A DNA stretch of 18,197 nt from assembly GCA_022653215.1 (NCBI GenBank), contig JALCSJ010000026.1, forward strand, positions 1-18,197, in the 5' to 3' direction. The translations under genes were made by a program, and so were the position numbers. The DNA comes from Acidaminococcaceae bacterium. Lineage in GTDB: Bacteria; Bacillota; Negativicutes; Acidaminococcales; Acidaminococcaceae. Positions 8,393-15,766 of this stretch are shown in pieces; positions within the stretch are counted from its first letter, which is position 1; each line of letters begins with the position of its first letter. The notes under the pieces are model-generated. The model was not told where the DNA came from. It was given only the letters and a program-made list of their open reading frames with translations, and did not search any database.

Positions 8393-8850
8393 TATTTATC
8401 CTCCCCGGCTTTAGCAACATCCGGCTGCTTTTTGGAGTCAGCGGCATCTTTAGCATCTCCGTAATAAATTCCCGTAATTGTCCACTGCTCCCCTCGCGCT
8501 ACTACTTCCTTGCGAAAAGGACCTACATAACTCCAGCCTAAAACCAGCCAGAGCACAGCCCCTCCTATTACACTTTCCAGAAAAGGCCAGCGGAAAAATC
8601 TTGCTATACCATTGCCAAAAACAGCTCCTGCTACAGCACATAACAGAGGTATACCATAAACAATCAGCTTAGCTTTACGAGGATTGACTTCCTGCCTACC
8701 TACCTCTACTTCACTGCCTACTTTCGCTTCGCAGGCATTCCAGCAGTCCAGGAACTTAGGAACATTAGTTCCTTTATACCTGGTCCTATCTATTTTAACT
8801 TTGGCCCGTTGACCCTTACGTTCTGTAACATAGCCAATATATTCTGCCAA
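8392..8850 (-). CDS. RseC/MucC-like (SoxR-reducing system) membrane protein
   Basis: With the start I favour (TTG at 8850) this is a 152-residue protein. Residues 4-20 (YIGYVTERKGQRAKVKI) form the short beta region that opens RseC-type proteins. A C36-WNA-C40 pair follows, in place of the fuller cysteine cluster usual in the family, then a short strand (VGSEVEVG, 44-51). Two membrane segments follow at about 61-80 (containing 'LIVYGIPLLCAVAGAVFG') and 90-109. A polar tail of about 40 residues ends in a Lys/Asp/Ala-rich stretch. RseC homologues act on sigma-E signalling or SoxR reduction in Proteobacteria; the role in Firmicutes is unknown. A longer GTG start at 8889 overlaps the upstream gene and lacks a ribosome binding site. 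Family call moderate, function not assigned. Confidence 0.7.
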   Translation of the reverse strand: MAEYIGYVTERKGQRAKVKIDRTRYKGTNVPKFLDCWNACEAKVGSEVEVGRQEVNPRKAKLIVYGIPLLCAVAGAVFGNGIARFFRWPFLESVIGGAVLWLVLGWSYVGPFRKEVVARGEQWTITGIYYGDAKDAADSKKQPDVAKAGEDK

Positions 8851-8858
8851 AACTTTCA

Positions 8859-8865
8859 CTCCTTT
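8859..8865 (-). promoter_or_regulatory. Ribosome binding site selecting the TTG start of the RseC-like gene
   Basis: The minus strand reads AAAGGAG, then 8 bases (TGAAAGTT), then TTG at 8850. The upstream gene's stop codon is at 8868-8870. This site supports the shorter, non-overlapping protein over the GTG start at 8889. Confidence 0.7.
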
Positions 8866-8867
8866 AA

Positions 8868-9365
8868 TTAAATATTTCCCAGGAAACACTCTTGAGACAG
8901 TTGTTTTTGCAACTGCTCACTAAATTTATCGCTTGATTTAAACAATAGACCACGGAGTTGAGAACCGTGCTTATAAACCAGCAGTCTTTGCCTGTTCCCG
9001 TCCAAAGACGAATAACGATGCTGGAACCTGTTTACTTTAGTACGGCGAAAAATGCTGCTTTTATATCCGGAGTTAAAGCAAAAAGCCTGTGACAAATCAA
9101 TTGTCATTGTCTTTTTCTTACCCATTCCTTGTCTTTCAACAATAAACTGTCCATCCTTTATTGTATAGCTATAAGTATACATACAACGCCACAGCCATAA
9201 ACCAAGGAGCACAAAATTATACCCGATACCCATGATACTTGGTTTGTGCAAAACAAAAGCATTATAGCCTTCAAACACAATTAGTCCGGCGATAACAGCT
9301 AAAGCCAAATATGCTACTTTTTTTCTTTCCTGATTGATAGATGATTCTTCATGCAAAATTGCCAA
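8868..9365 (-). CDS. Uncharacterised two-TM membrane protein with basic C-terminal domain
   Basis: I do not recognise this 165-residue protein. It has two hydrophobic segments at about residues 17-36 and 45-63. A soluble C-terminal part of about 100 residues follows, beginning with a strand-turn-strand pattern ('YTIKDGQFIVERQG') and rich in Arg, Lys and Gln. The layout resembles small membrane proteins with a PH-like domain (bPH/YdbT-like), but that is a weak structural guess. The start is TTG at 9365; GGGAGG precedes it with 6 bases of spacing. It is the first gene after the promoter at about 9421 and precedes the RseC-like gene by 17 bases, so it heads the maf-mre operon. Reality as a gene is well supported by the ribosome binding site, spacing and composition. 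Confidence 0.75.
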   Translation of the reverse strand: MAILHEESSINQERKKVAYLALAVIAGLIVFEGYNAFVLHKPSIMGIGYNFVLLGLWLWRCMYTYSYTIKDGQFIVERQGMGKKKTMTIDLSQAFCFNSGYKSSIFRRTKVNRFQHRYSSLDGNRQRLLVYKHGSQLRGLLFKSSDKFSEQLQKQLSQECFLGNI

Positions 9366-9420
9366 AATATACCTCCCGGTAGGTTTCTGCCCACCTTTTT
9401 AGCATAATGGGCTAACTTAC

Positions 9421-9426
9421 ATTATA
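9421..9426 (-). promoter_or_regulatory. Putative extended -10 promoter for the maf-mre operon
   Basis: The minus strand reads TTGCTATAAT, which contains a perfect TATAAT with the TGn extension. No good -35 hexamer is visible at 16-18 bases upstream; that stretch is A/T-rich. Predicted transcription would start near 9414, giving a leader of about 50 bases before the TTG start at 9365. The position, between the liv terminator and the first gene of the next group, fits a promoter. Confidence 0.5.
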
Positions 9427-9473
9427 GCAAAAAAACGAACATTTTTATACTAATATATTGTAAAAGTCCAAAG

Positions 9474-9517
9474 AAAAACAGGTTTTCCCTTAATTGCATT
9501 AGGGAAAGCCTGTTTTT
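9474..9517 (-). terminator. Rho-independent terminator of the liv operon
   Basis: A long inverted repeat pairs 9474-9490 with 9501-9517 around a 10-base loop, with a single imperfect pair (A opposite C on the minus strand, wobble on the plus strand). It starts 12 bases after the livF stop. The minus-strand arm ends CCTGTTTTTC. The plus-strand arm also ends in a T-run, so the structure could stop transcription from either side, although no plus-strand gene is seen. Confidence 0.88.
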
Positions 9518-9528
9518 TACAAACTTTT

Positions 9529-10251
9529 TCAGTTCTTTTTATGCTTTTTCCTGCCTAAATAAGCTGCAGCAATTTGAGGATTTTCCAGTAATTCTTTACC
9601 TGTGCCGGTCATTGTAATATTGCCGGTTTCCAGCACATAGGCTCTATGAGCTACTTTTAATGCCATATTAGCATTCTGCTCAATAAGCAAAACAGTGATG
9701 CCTTCTTTGTTAAGCTGCTGAATAATCGTAAAAATATTCTTAATAATCAAAGGAGCAAGACCCAAAGAAGGTTCATCCATTAGGAGCAGTTTTGGTCTGC
9801 TCATCATGGCTCTGCCTACTGCCAGCATTTGCTGTTCACCGCCGGATAAAGTTCCTGCCATCTGCCAGTTTCTTTCTTGCAATCTGGGAAACTTTTCATA
9901 AATTGCTTCAATATCTTTTTGGATGCCGGCAGAATCTTTACGCATATAGGCCCCTATCTGCAGATTTTCCAAAACAGACAAGTTAGGAAAAACCCTGCGT
10001 CCTTCCGGCACTAAACTAATCCCCTGAGCCACTATAGCCTGGGAATTTAAACCCGTTAATTCTTTTTCATTGTATTTTATTGACCCTGACTTAGTTTTAA
10101 CCAAACCGATAATGCTTCTCAGCAAGGTGCTTTTCCCTGCTCCGTTAGCCCCTATAATCGTAACGATTTCTCCATCGGGTACTTCCAGAGAAATACCTTT
10201 GAGAGCTTCAATGCCGCCGTAGGACACCACTAAATTATCTACTTTAAGCAT
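9529..10251 (-). CDS. livF: Branched-chain amino-acid ABC transporter ATP-binding protein LivF
   Basis: One of two ATPases energising uptake of leucine, isoleucine and valine, or related substrates, at the cytoplasmic face. The 240-residue protein has Walker A GANGAGKST (34-42), the ABC signature LSGGEQQ (135-141), Walker B LLLMDEP (155-161), and LLIEQNAN near the switch region. The 'VPEGRRVFPNLSVLENL' segment and the EQN switch sequence are typical of LivF rather than LivG. The ATG at 10251 overlaps the livG stop by 8 bases, and GGTGGACGAAG precedes it. It is the last gene of the operon, directly followed by the terminator. Confidence 0.96.
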   Translation of the reverse strand: MLKVDNLVVSYGGIEALKGISLEVPDGEIVTIIGANGAGKSTLLRSIIGLVKTKSGSIKYNEKELTGLNSQAIVAQGISLVPEGRRVFPNLSVLENLQIGAYMRKDSAGIQKDIEAIYEKFPRLQERNWQMAGTLSGGEQQMLAVGRAMMSRPKLLLMDEPSLGLAPLIIKNIFTIIQQLNKEGITVLLIEQNANMALKVAHRAYVLETGNITMTGTGKELLENPQIAAAYLGRKKHKKN

Positions 10252-11029
10252 CTTCGTCCACCCCCAAATAAGCTTGAATTACCCTGTCATTGCTTTGAAT
10301 TTCATCCGGTGTGCCTTTGGCAATATTTTCTCCGAAATCCAGCACATAAATACAATCGGAAATATCCATTACCAAATCCATATGATGTTCAATCATAAAA
10401 ACTGTAAGTTTGAATTTATCATGAATTTCTTTAATGAACCCGGTTAAATCTTCCGTTTCGTTAGGATTCATGCCTGCTGCCGGCTCATCCAGAAGCAAAA
10501 CTTTCGGGCTGGTAGCCAAAGCTCTGACTATCTCCAGCCGTCTTTGTTGTCCATAAGGCAGGGATGATGATTTTTCTTCCCTGATATCCCACAGATTTAC
10601 GGATTTCAGCAGTTCTTCCACTTCTTTTTTATCATTATTTTCTTCTTTCATATACCAGGGCAAATGCAGTGTGGCAGAAAGAAAATCTGATTTTAAATGC
10701 AAATGCTTGGCAATAAGCACATTTTCGTACACAGTCAAATCCTTAAACAGACGAATATTCTGAAAAGTTCTGGCAATACCCAATTTCGCAATATCACTGG
10801 GTTTCTTACCTGTAATATTAACTTCCTTGCCTGTTTCTTTCGTGTAAAAGATATTACCGGAAGTGGGCTTATACACCCCTGTAACCATATTAAAGACAGT
10901 TGTTTTTCCTGCCCCGTTTGGTCCGATAAGAGCCACTATTTCCCCTTCTTGAATATTAAGTTTCAGATCGGAAACAGCTCTGACACCGCCAAACTGCATA
11001 GTAATACCGTCAGTTCTTAATACGTCCAT
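10244..11029 (-). CDS. livG: Branched-chain amino-acid ABC transporter ATP-binding protein LivG
   Basis: The partner ATPase to LivF. The 261-residue protein has Walker A GPNGAGKTT (36-44), the LivG-specific 'GIARTFQNIRLFKDLTVYEN' segment (84-103), a signature motif in the LPYGQQRR form (157-164), Walker B VLLLDEP (177-183) with the LivG-typical AAGMNP after it, and switch-region histidines in MIEHHMD. The ATG at 11029 overlaps the livM stop as TAATG, giving tight coupling. Length and motif variants all fit the HAAT/LivG branch. Confidence 0.96.
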   Translation of the reverse strand: MDVLRTDGITMQFGGVRAVSDLKLNIQEGEIVALIGPNGAGKTTVFNMVTGVYKPTSGNIFYTKETGKEVNITGKKPSDIAKLGIARTFQNIRLFKDLTVYENVLIAKHLHLKSDFLSATLHLPWYMKEENNDKKEVEELLKSVNLWDIREEKSSSLPYGQQRRLEIVRALATSPKVLLLDEPAAGMNPNETEDLTGFIKEIHDKFKLTVFMIEHHMDLVMDISDCIYVLDFGENIAKGTPDEIQSNDRVIQAYLGVDEDA

Positions 11030-12093
11030 TATGCCACCCCTTTTCTATGAAACATACGTAAGGGATGTTTTACAAACTCTCTGGCACCGTCCCAGGTGAA
11101 CTCCTTGGTTCCCATAATACCATGCCGCCAGAACAGAACACAAATCATTAACAAAATTGAAAAAATAACCATTCTGAACCCAGGTCTGAACAAAGGAATA
11201 TTCACTCCGAACAATTCCAGTGGTTCATCAAATACACGCAGATATTCCAATCCTGCGGTTACTACAATGGCACCCAACATGCTGCCCGTAATACTGCCCA
11301 TCCCGCCTAAAACAATAATTAGCAAGAAATTGTAAGTCAATGTGAACAGGAAGTTTTTCGGGTCCACGGTACCAAGCAGCATAGCATAGAGACCTCCACC
11401 GATACCTGCAAAAAAAGCACTAATCATAAAGGCCAGACATTTATGCTTGTATAGGTCAATCCCCATAGCTTCTGCAGCTATCTCGTCCTCTCTTATGGCT
11501 TTAAATGCCCTGCCATAGGAAGAATTTATCAAAAGAGAAATAAAGATAAAGGTAATCGCCGTAGCAACAAAGATATAACGAGTATCATTCAAAGTAGGAA
11601 TATCTTTAATGCCTAAAGCTCCGTTAGTAAAACTGGAAGCATTGGTAATAACAATACGAATTATTTCTGAAAAGCCCAAAGTAGCAATGGCCAAATAATC
11701 GCCCTTTAGCCGCAAAACAGGAGCACCGATTAAAAAAGCTACAAAGGCAGCCAAAATGCCGCCCCCAATAAGTGCTGCCCAAACAGGCAACTGAATATTG
11801 GCAATCAAGGGATTCATGGGAACTGCGTAGAAAACACTGGCTCTTAATTTTACCGGCACCGTGAAAACACCTACTACATAGGCGCCTAAGGCCATAAATC
11901 CCGCTTGTCCTAAAGCGAACTGACCTGTAAACCCATTGGTTACGTTCATAGACAAACCAATAATGGCATAAATCAGGCACAGATTAATAATACGGCGGAC
12001 ATAGGAATCCATTGCTATATTAACTACCCAAGATAAAGCAAACAAAACAATTAAAAGGAGAATGGTTAAAATCAGTTTTTGTTTTTTTGCCAT
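11029..12093 (-). CDS. livM: Branched-chain amino-acid ABC transporter permease LivM
   Basis: The second membrane permease, which forms the channel with LivH. The protein is strongly hydrophobic, with roughly nine to ten predicted spans. It contains the family stretches 'NVTNGFTGQFALGQAGFMALGAY', 'APVLRLKGDYLAIATLGFSEI' and 'LGGMGSITGSMLGA'. The EAMGI segment (after EDEIAA) is the EAA-like loop that contacts the ATPases. I favour the ATG at 12093 (354 residues) because AAGGTG lies 5 bases upstream. A GTG at 12099, which overlaps the livH stop by four bases (GTGA), is also possible and would add two residues. Confidence 0.94.
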   Translation of the reverse strand: MAKKQKLILTILLLIVLFALSWVVNIAMDSYVRRIINLCLIYAIIGLSMNVTNGFTGQFALGQAGFMALGAYVVGVFTVPVKLRASVFYAVPMNPLIANIQLPVWAALIGGGILAAFVAFLIGAPVLRLKGDYLAIATLGFSEIIRIVITNASSFTNGALGIKDIPTLNDTRYIFVATAITFIFISLLINSSYGRAFKAIREDEIAAEAMGIDLYKHKCLAFMISAFFAGIGGGLYAMLLGTVDPKNFLFTLTYNFLLIIVLGGMGSITGSMLGAIVVTAGLEYLRVFDEPLELFGVNIPLFRPGFRMVIFSILLMICVLFWRHGIMGTKEFTWDGAREFVKHPLRMFHRKGVA

Positions 12094-12095
12094 AA

Positions 12096-13016
12096 TCACA
12101 CCTTCTCCATTAATTTCTCGCCCATTAAACCGGTAGGTTTATAGAAGAGAATCACAATCAAAACAATAAAAGCAAAGGCATCTCTGTAGCCGGAAAGCTG
12201 CGGGAAAAATGCCACAATCATAATTTCTCCCATGCCCAGGATAAACCCGCCTAAAACAGCGCCTTTAATATTGCCTATGCCGCCGATAACAGCTGCAATA
12301 AAGCACTTAAGCCCAGGCATAACGCCCATCATAGGAGTAATACCAGGATATTTAACACCCCACATAAAAGCTCCTACAGCTGCCAAAGCACTGCCAATCA
12401 TAAATGTTGCGGAAATTACGTTATCAATATTAATACCCATTACACGGGCAATTTCGTAGTCTTTAGACACAGCCCGCATGGCCATACCTGTTTTGGTATG
12501 ATTAACAATATGCAATAAAATTAATAGTCCAAGAATCGTTACAACAGGAATAACAAAACTGATAACCTGAATCTGTACACTGCCCAAAGATACATTCTGC
12601 TCCAAAATCGGTATTCTGGGAAACCGTTTGGGTCTGCCGCTGAATAAATAGTTTGCTAAATTTTCCAGTAAAAAAGAAGCACCTATTGCGGAAATCAAAA
12701 CAGAGTTCTTAGGTGCATCACGTAAAGGCCGATAAGCTGTTCTTTCAATCAAGGCTCCCAAAAGAGCTGTTAAAACTACAGTCACTACTACAGTTATATA
12801 CCAGGGAAGATTAAAGACAGCAATACCAAAATACGCAAAATAGCAGGCCATCATAACAATATCCCCATGAGCAAAATTAATCATCAGCAAAATACCATAA
12901 ACCATAGTATAACCAATGGCAATCAAGGCATACAAGCTGCCTAAACTTATACCATTCGCTACATGCTGGGCTAATGCTGCTCCCGTCATATTTGCAATCG
13001 TTTGAAAGATTTCCAT
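12096..13016 (-). CDS. livH: Branched-chain amino-acid ABC transporter permease LivH
   Basis: The first membrane permease, 306 residues and highly hydrophobic. Recognisable family segments are 'NGISLGSLYALIAIGYTMVYG' near the N-terminus, followed by INFAHGD, then 'MRAVSKDYEIARVMGINID' (the cytoplasmic coupling loop) and 'AAVIGGIGNIKGAVLGGF'. The start at the ATG at 13016 gives about 20 residues before the conserved NGISLG motif, which is slightly longer than many homologues. Its ribosome binding site is poorly spaced: AAAGGA is 13 bases away and GGTG is 7 bases away. A hairpin precedes it, so expression may be lower than that of the binding-protein gene. Confidence 0.95.
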   Translation of the reverse strand: MEIFQTIANMTGAALAQHVANGISLGSLYALIAIGYTMVYGILLMINFAHGDIVMMACYFAYFGIAVFNLPWYITVVVTVVLTALLGALIERTAYRPLRDAPKNSVLISAIGASFLLENLANYLFSGRPKRFPRIPILEQNVSLGSVQIQVISFVIPVVTILGLLILLHIVNHTKTGMAMRAVSKDYEIARVMGINIDNVISATFMIGSALAAVGAFMWGVKYPGITPMMGVMPGLKCFIAAVIGGIGNIKGAVLGGFILGMGEIMIVAFFPQLSGYRDAFAFIVLIVILFYKPTGLMGEKLMEKV

Positions 13017-13036
13017 GGATTTACACCATTCCTTTT

Positions 13037-13074
13037 AAAAAGGACGCCTCCTGCTCGAAAGGAGGAAGCGTCCT
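13037..13074 (-). terminator. Intercistronic hairpin with short T-run between binding-protein gene and livH
   Basis: Pairing is 13041-13047 with 13068-13074 (7 bp, GC-rich) and 13048-13052 with 13060-13064 (5 bp), with a 3-base bulge and a 7-base loop. On the minus strand it is followed by only five T residues. It could act as a partial terminator or as a 3' stabiliser of the upstream mRNA, so that the periplasmic binding protein is made in excess over the membrane complex. The structure is seen directly; the effect is inferred. Confidence 0.7.
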
Positions 13075-13093
13075 GAAATATAGAAAATACTAT

Positions 13094-14254
13094 TTATTTA
13101 CCTGGTGCAACAAAGTCTAAATACTTGAACTTACCATCTTTAACGGTCTTAATAACAGCACCCTTAATAGGATCGCCGTTCTTATCAAGAGTAGTCTTAC
13201 CGGTTACGCCTTCCATATCTTTAGTTGCAGCAATAGCATCACGAATCTTAACGGTATCAAGACTGTTAGCCTTTTCAATACCATTAATTGCGATTAAATA
13301 AGCATCATATGCCAAAGCAGACAGTGCAGAAGGTTCACCTTTGTATTCTTTAACATATTCTTCCAAGAATTTCTTTGCTTCGGGAGTAGTTGCTTTTTCA
13401 CGGTCGAAAGCAGTGGAGAAAGCAACGCCTTCAACATCCTTGCCGCCTACATCGATAAATTCCTGAGTTTCCCAAGTATCGCCGCCCAAGAACGGAGCTT
13501 TAATACCCAATTGACGAGCTTGTTTAACCAACAAGGCTGATTCTGTAAAGTTACCGGGTGCGAAAATAGCATCAGGATTCTTAGCTTTAATATTAGTCAA
13601 AATTGCAGAGAAATCTTTATCACCGGTTTGGTAGTTAGCAGTTTCAATAACGCTGCCGGGACCTGCCAACTTCTCAAAAGCATCTTTAAAGAACTTTGCT
13701 AAACCAACTGCATAGTCATTAGATACTTCTTGAATGATAGCAACTTTCTTGGCACCCTTTTTAAATGCATAGTTGGCCATAACAGTACCCTGGAAAGGAT
13801 CAATAAAGCAAGCACGGAAATAGTAATCATTGTTAGCAGTAACCTGCGGATTTGTGCAGCTTGTACCTACAGCAGGGACCTTTGCTTCTTTTACGATGTT
13901 GCCGGCTGCCATGGACAGTGAAGAACCATAACTGCCTACAATAACCTTAACCTTATCTTTTTCGATTAAACGAGCCGCAACAGAAGCTGCTTCAGCCTTA
14001 TCTGATTTATTATCAGCAACTACCAGTTCAACCTTTTTGCCCATTACTTTCGGATGAAGCTTATTAGCCAGTTTAATACCACGTAACTCTAGTTCACCAC
14101 CGGCTGCGTTATCTCCGGTTAACGGAAGAAAAACTCCGACTTTAATAACGTCTCCGTCTTTACCGGCTTCTTTCTTACTGCCGCCGCAGCCTGTCAAAGC
14201 CCCAATAGCCAAGCTAGATGCCAACAACGCTGCCAAAATCTTTTTAAATTTCAT
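13094..14254 (-). CDS. livJ: Branched-chain amino-acid ABC transporter substrate-binding lipoprotein
   Basis: This is the extracytoplasmic receptor that delivers substrate to LivHM. The 386-residue precursor has a lipoprotein signal peptide (MKFKKILAALLASS) with lipobox L-T-G-C, so C23 becomes the lipidated N-terminus after signal peptidase II cleavage. The rest is a type I periplasmic-binding fold of the Peripla_BP_6 class: 'VIKVGVFLPLTGDNAAGG' opens the first lobe, and 'VKVIVGSYGSSLSMAAGNI' is the ligand-binding segment. The ATG at 14254 follows AAGGAAG. It is the first gene of the liv operon, behind a near-consensus promoter. Ligand specificity (Leu/Ile/Val versus other amino acids) cannot be read from sequence. 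The livJ symbol reflects context. Confidence 0.94.
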   Translation of the reverse strand: MKFKKILAALLASSLAIGALTGCGGSKKEAGKDGDVIKVGVFLPLTGDNAAGGELELRGIKLANKLHPKVMGKKVELVVADNKSDKAEAASVAARLIEKDKVKVIVGSYGSSLSMAAGNIVKEAKVPAVGTSCTNPQVTANNDYYFRACFIDPFQGTVMANYAFKKGAKKVAIIQEVSNDYAVGLAKFFKDAFEKLAGPGSVIETANYQTGDKDFSAILTNIKAKNPDAIFAPGNFTESALLVKQARQLGIKAPFLGGDTWETQEFIDVGGKDVEGVAFSTAFDREKATTPEAKKFLEEYVKEYKGEPSALSALAYDAYLIAINGIEKANSLDTVKIRDAIAATKDMEGVTGKTTLDKNGDPIKGAVIKTVKDGKFKYLDFVAPGK

Positions 14255-14307
14255 ATTATCAACTTCCTTCTTTGATAGTTGTGCTAAATATCTTAGCTAC
14301 GTTTGAA

Positions 14308-14336
14308 ATTATATCACCGAGCAGGGTATTTTGCAA
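14308..14336 (-). promoter_or_regulatory. Near-consensus sigma-A-type promoter of the liv operon
   Basis: On the minus strand, -35 TTGCAA (14331-14336) is separated by exactly 17 bases from a perfect -10 TATAAT (14308-14313), which also has the TGn extension (TGATATAAT). Transcription would start near 14301, about 47 bases before the livJ ATG. Confidence 0.8.
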
Positions 14337-14343
14337 TATAATT

Positions 14344-14372
14344 ATTACAATTGTTTCGTAAAATTTTCACAA
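14344..14372 (-). promoter_or_regulatory. Possible second upstream promoter of the liv operon
   Basis: On the minus strand, TTGTGA (14367-14372) and TGTAAT (14344-14349) are 17 bases apart. The matches are weaker than those of the promoter at 14308-14336, and AT-rich DNA gives such matches by chance. Confidence 0.25.
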
Positions 14373-14533
14373 CCTTTTTATAAATGTAAAACTTTTTTTC
14401 TTATCTTTATTTTTTATTAAGCTTTGTCTTTTGTATGAGGACTTTTTTTCTGTTTGCCACCAATATTTAATATACGTCCTATTTGGCGATACATTTTTTT
14501 CCGGTTATCCCTATTTTACGATAATTATATACA
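14373..14533. other. AT-rich intergenic stretch upstream of the liv promoter
   Basis: No coding potential, RNA gene or recognisable riboswitch was found in this part of the 343-base gap between mmdB and livJ. It is dominated by A and T runs. The only structure noted is a weak inverted repeat at 14456-14487 (8 bp with a 2-base bulge). Curved or regulatory DNA is possible, but nothing specific can be claimed. Confidence 0.5.
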
Positions 14534-14574
14534 ATTAAAAAAAGAGCATGTCTTGAATAATCAAGACATGCTTT
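14534..14574 (-). terminator. Rho-independent terminator of the decarboxylase operon
   Basis: A perfect 12-bp inverted repeat (14545-14556 with 14561-14572) with a 4-base loop is followed on the minus strand by CTTTTTTTAA. It lies 23 bases past the mmdB stop and separates the decarboxylase operon from the liv operon. Confidence 0.93.
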
Positions 14575-14597
14575 GAATTATAAGTGTTGAGAAAATA

Positions 14598-15731
14598 TTA
14601 TTTCGGTGCAGGTCCAATCATAGCAAGCATGGTTCCTGCAGCTACTGCAGTACCAATTACACCTGCTACGTTAGGTCCCATAGCATGCATCAGAAGGAAG
14701 TTGCTAGGATTGGCTTTCTGTCCAACAACCTGAGAAACACGAGCTGCCATAGGCACAGCAGAAACGCCTGCACTGCCTATCAGCGGATTTGTCTTGCCGC
14801 CATCGGCAATGCACATCAGCTTGCCAAATAAGACACCGGCTAAAGTACCAAAAGCAAAGGCAACCAAACCTAAGAAAATAATTAACAAAGTTTCTTTAGT
14901 CAAGAAGCTTTCTGCCTTCATGGTTAAACCGGTACCAGTTGCCAAAAGAATAGTAACAATGTTCATTAAAGCATTTTGCGCAGTATCGGATAAACGACCC
15001 AGACAACCGGCTTCTGTGAACAGATTACCTAACATCAGCATACCTACCAAAGCACATACAGAAGGTAACAGTAAAGAAATGAAGATAGTGCAAACAACCG
15101 GGAACACTACTTTTTCAAAATGTGTTACAGTACGTAACTGAGCCATCTTTATGCTACGTTCATGTTTAGTGGTAAACAGAGTCATAATAGGAGGCTGAAT
15201 CAGCGGTACCAAAGACATGTAAGAGTAAGCAGCAACGGCAATGGCACCCAATAGATGGGGAGCCATCTTAGCAGCCAAGTAAATAGCGGTAGGGCCATCA
15301 GCACCACCGATAATACCAATAGCAGCTGCTTCACGCACGTTAAACCCTAACAGCATTGCACCTAGCAGAGCTACGAAAACACCAGCCTGAGCAGCAGCTC
15401 CTAAAAGCAAGGTTTTAGGGTTAGCCAGCAGCGGTCCAAAGTCTGTCATAGCGCCTACGCCCATGAAAATCAAAGGCGGGAATATTTCATTATTAATACC
15501 ATAAAGAATTACCGACATAACACCGGGCTGGGTATCAAAGCCTGTACCGGGTACATTGGCCAGGATACAGCCAAAAGCTATAGGTGTCAGCAATAATGGC
15601 TCAAATCCTTTAACAATAGCCAAATAAAGCAATATACATCCTACCAGCATCATTATGGCATTTCCTGTTGTAAAAGCCATAAATCCGCTGTCATGAATAA
15701 CAGATAATATGGCAACTATAAACGCATCCAT
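14598..15731 (-). CDS. mmdB: Na+-translocating methylmalonyl-CoA decarboxylase beta subunit
   Basis: This is the membrane subunit that decarboxylates the carboxybiotin of the gamma subunit and pumps Na+ outward. The 377-residue protein is mostly membrane segments and belongs to the OadB/GcdB/MmdB family. Conserved features seen are 'FPPLIFMGVGAMTDFGPLL' (84-102), GIIGGADGPTAIYLAAK (139-155), whose D145 matches the aspartate essential for Na+ transport in OadB, GNLFTEAG (235-242), 'TNPLIGSAGVSAVPMAARV' (314-332), and MHAMGPNVAGVIG (348-360). The ATG at 15731 follows GAAGGGGG. It ends the operon. From sequence alone the beta subunits for oxaloacetate, glutaconyl-CoA and methylmalonyl-CoA are hard to separate; the alpha subunit sets the substrate call. 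Confidence 0.95.
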   Translation of the reverse strand: MDAFIVAILSVIHDSGFMAFTTGNAIMMLVGCILLYLAIVKGFEPLLLTPIAFGCILANVPGTGFDTQPGVMSVILYGINNEIFPPLIFMGVGAMTDFGPLLANPKTLLLGAAAQAGVFVALLGAMLLGFNVREAAAIGIIGGADGPTAIYLAAKMAPHLLGAIAVAAYSYMSLVPLIQPPIMTLFTTKHERSIKMAQLRTVTHFEKVVFPVVCTIFISLLLPSVCALVGMLMLGNLFTEAGCLGRLSDTAQNALMNIVTILLATGTGLTMKAESFLTKETLLIIFLGLVAFAFGTLAGVLFGKLMCIADGGKTNPLIGSAGVSAVPMAARVSQVVGQKANPSNFLLMHAMGPNVAGVIGTAVAAGTMLAMIGPAPK

Positions 15732-15766
15732 TAATTTGCCCCCTTCATAATAGTCATTACGTTAAA

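Noticed and set aside
9389..9412. Short stem (GCCCA/TGGGC) in the leader of the maf-mre operon considered as an attenuator
   Set aside because: Only 5 bp with a 14-base loop and no following T-tract.
14456..14487. Inverted repeat considered as a riboswitch or operator
   Set aside because: Only 8 pairs with a 2-base bulge and a 14-base loop in very AT-rich DNA; no match to a riboswitch core that I recognise, and it lies upstream of both promoter candidates.
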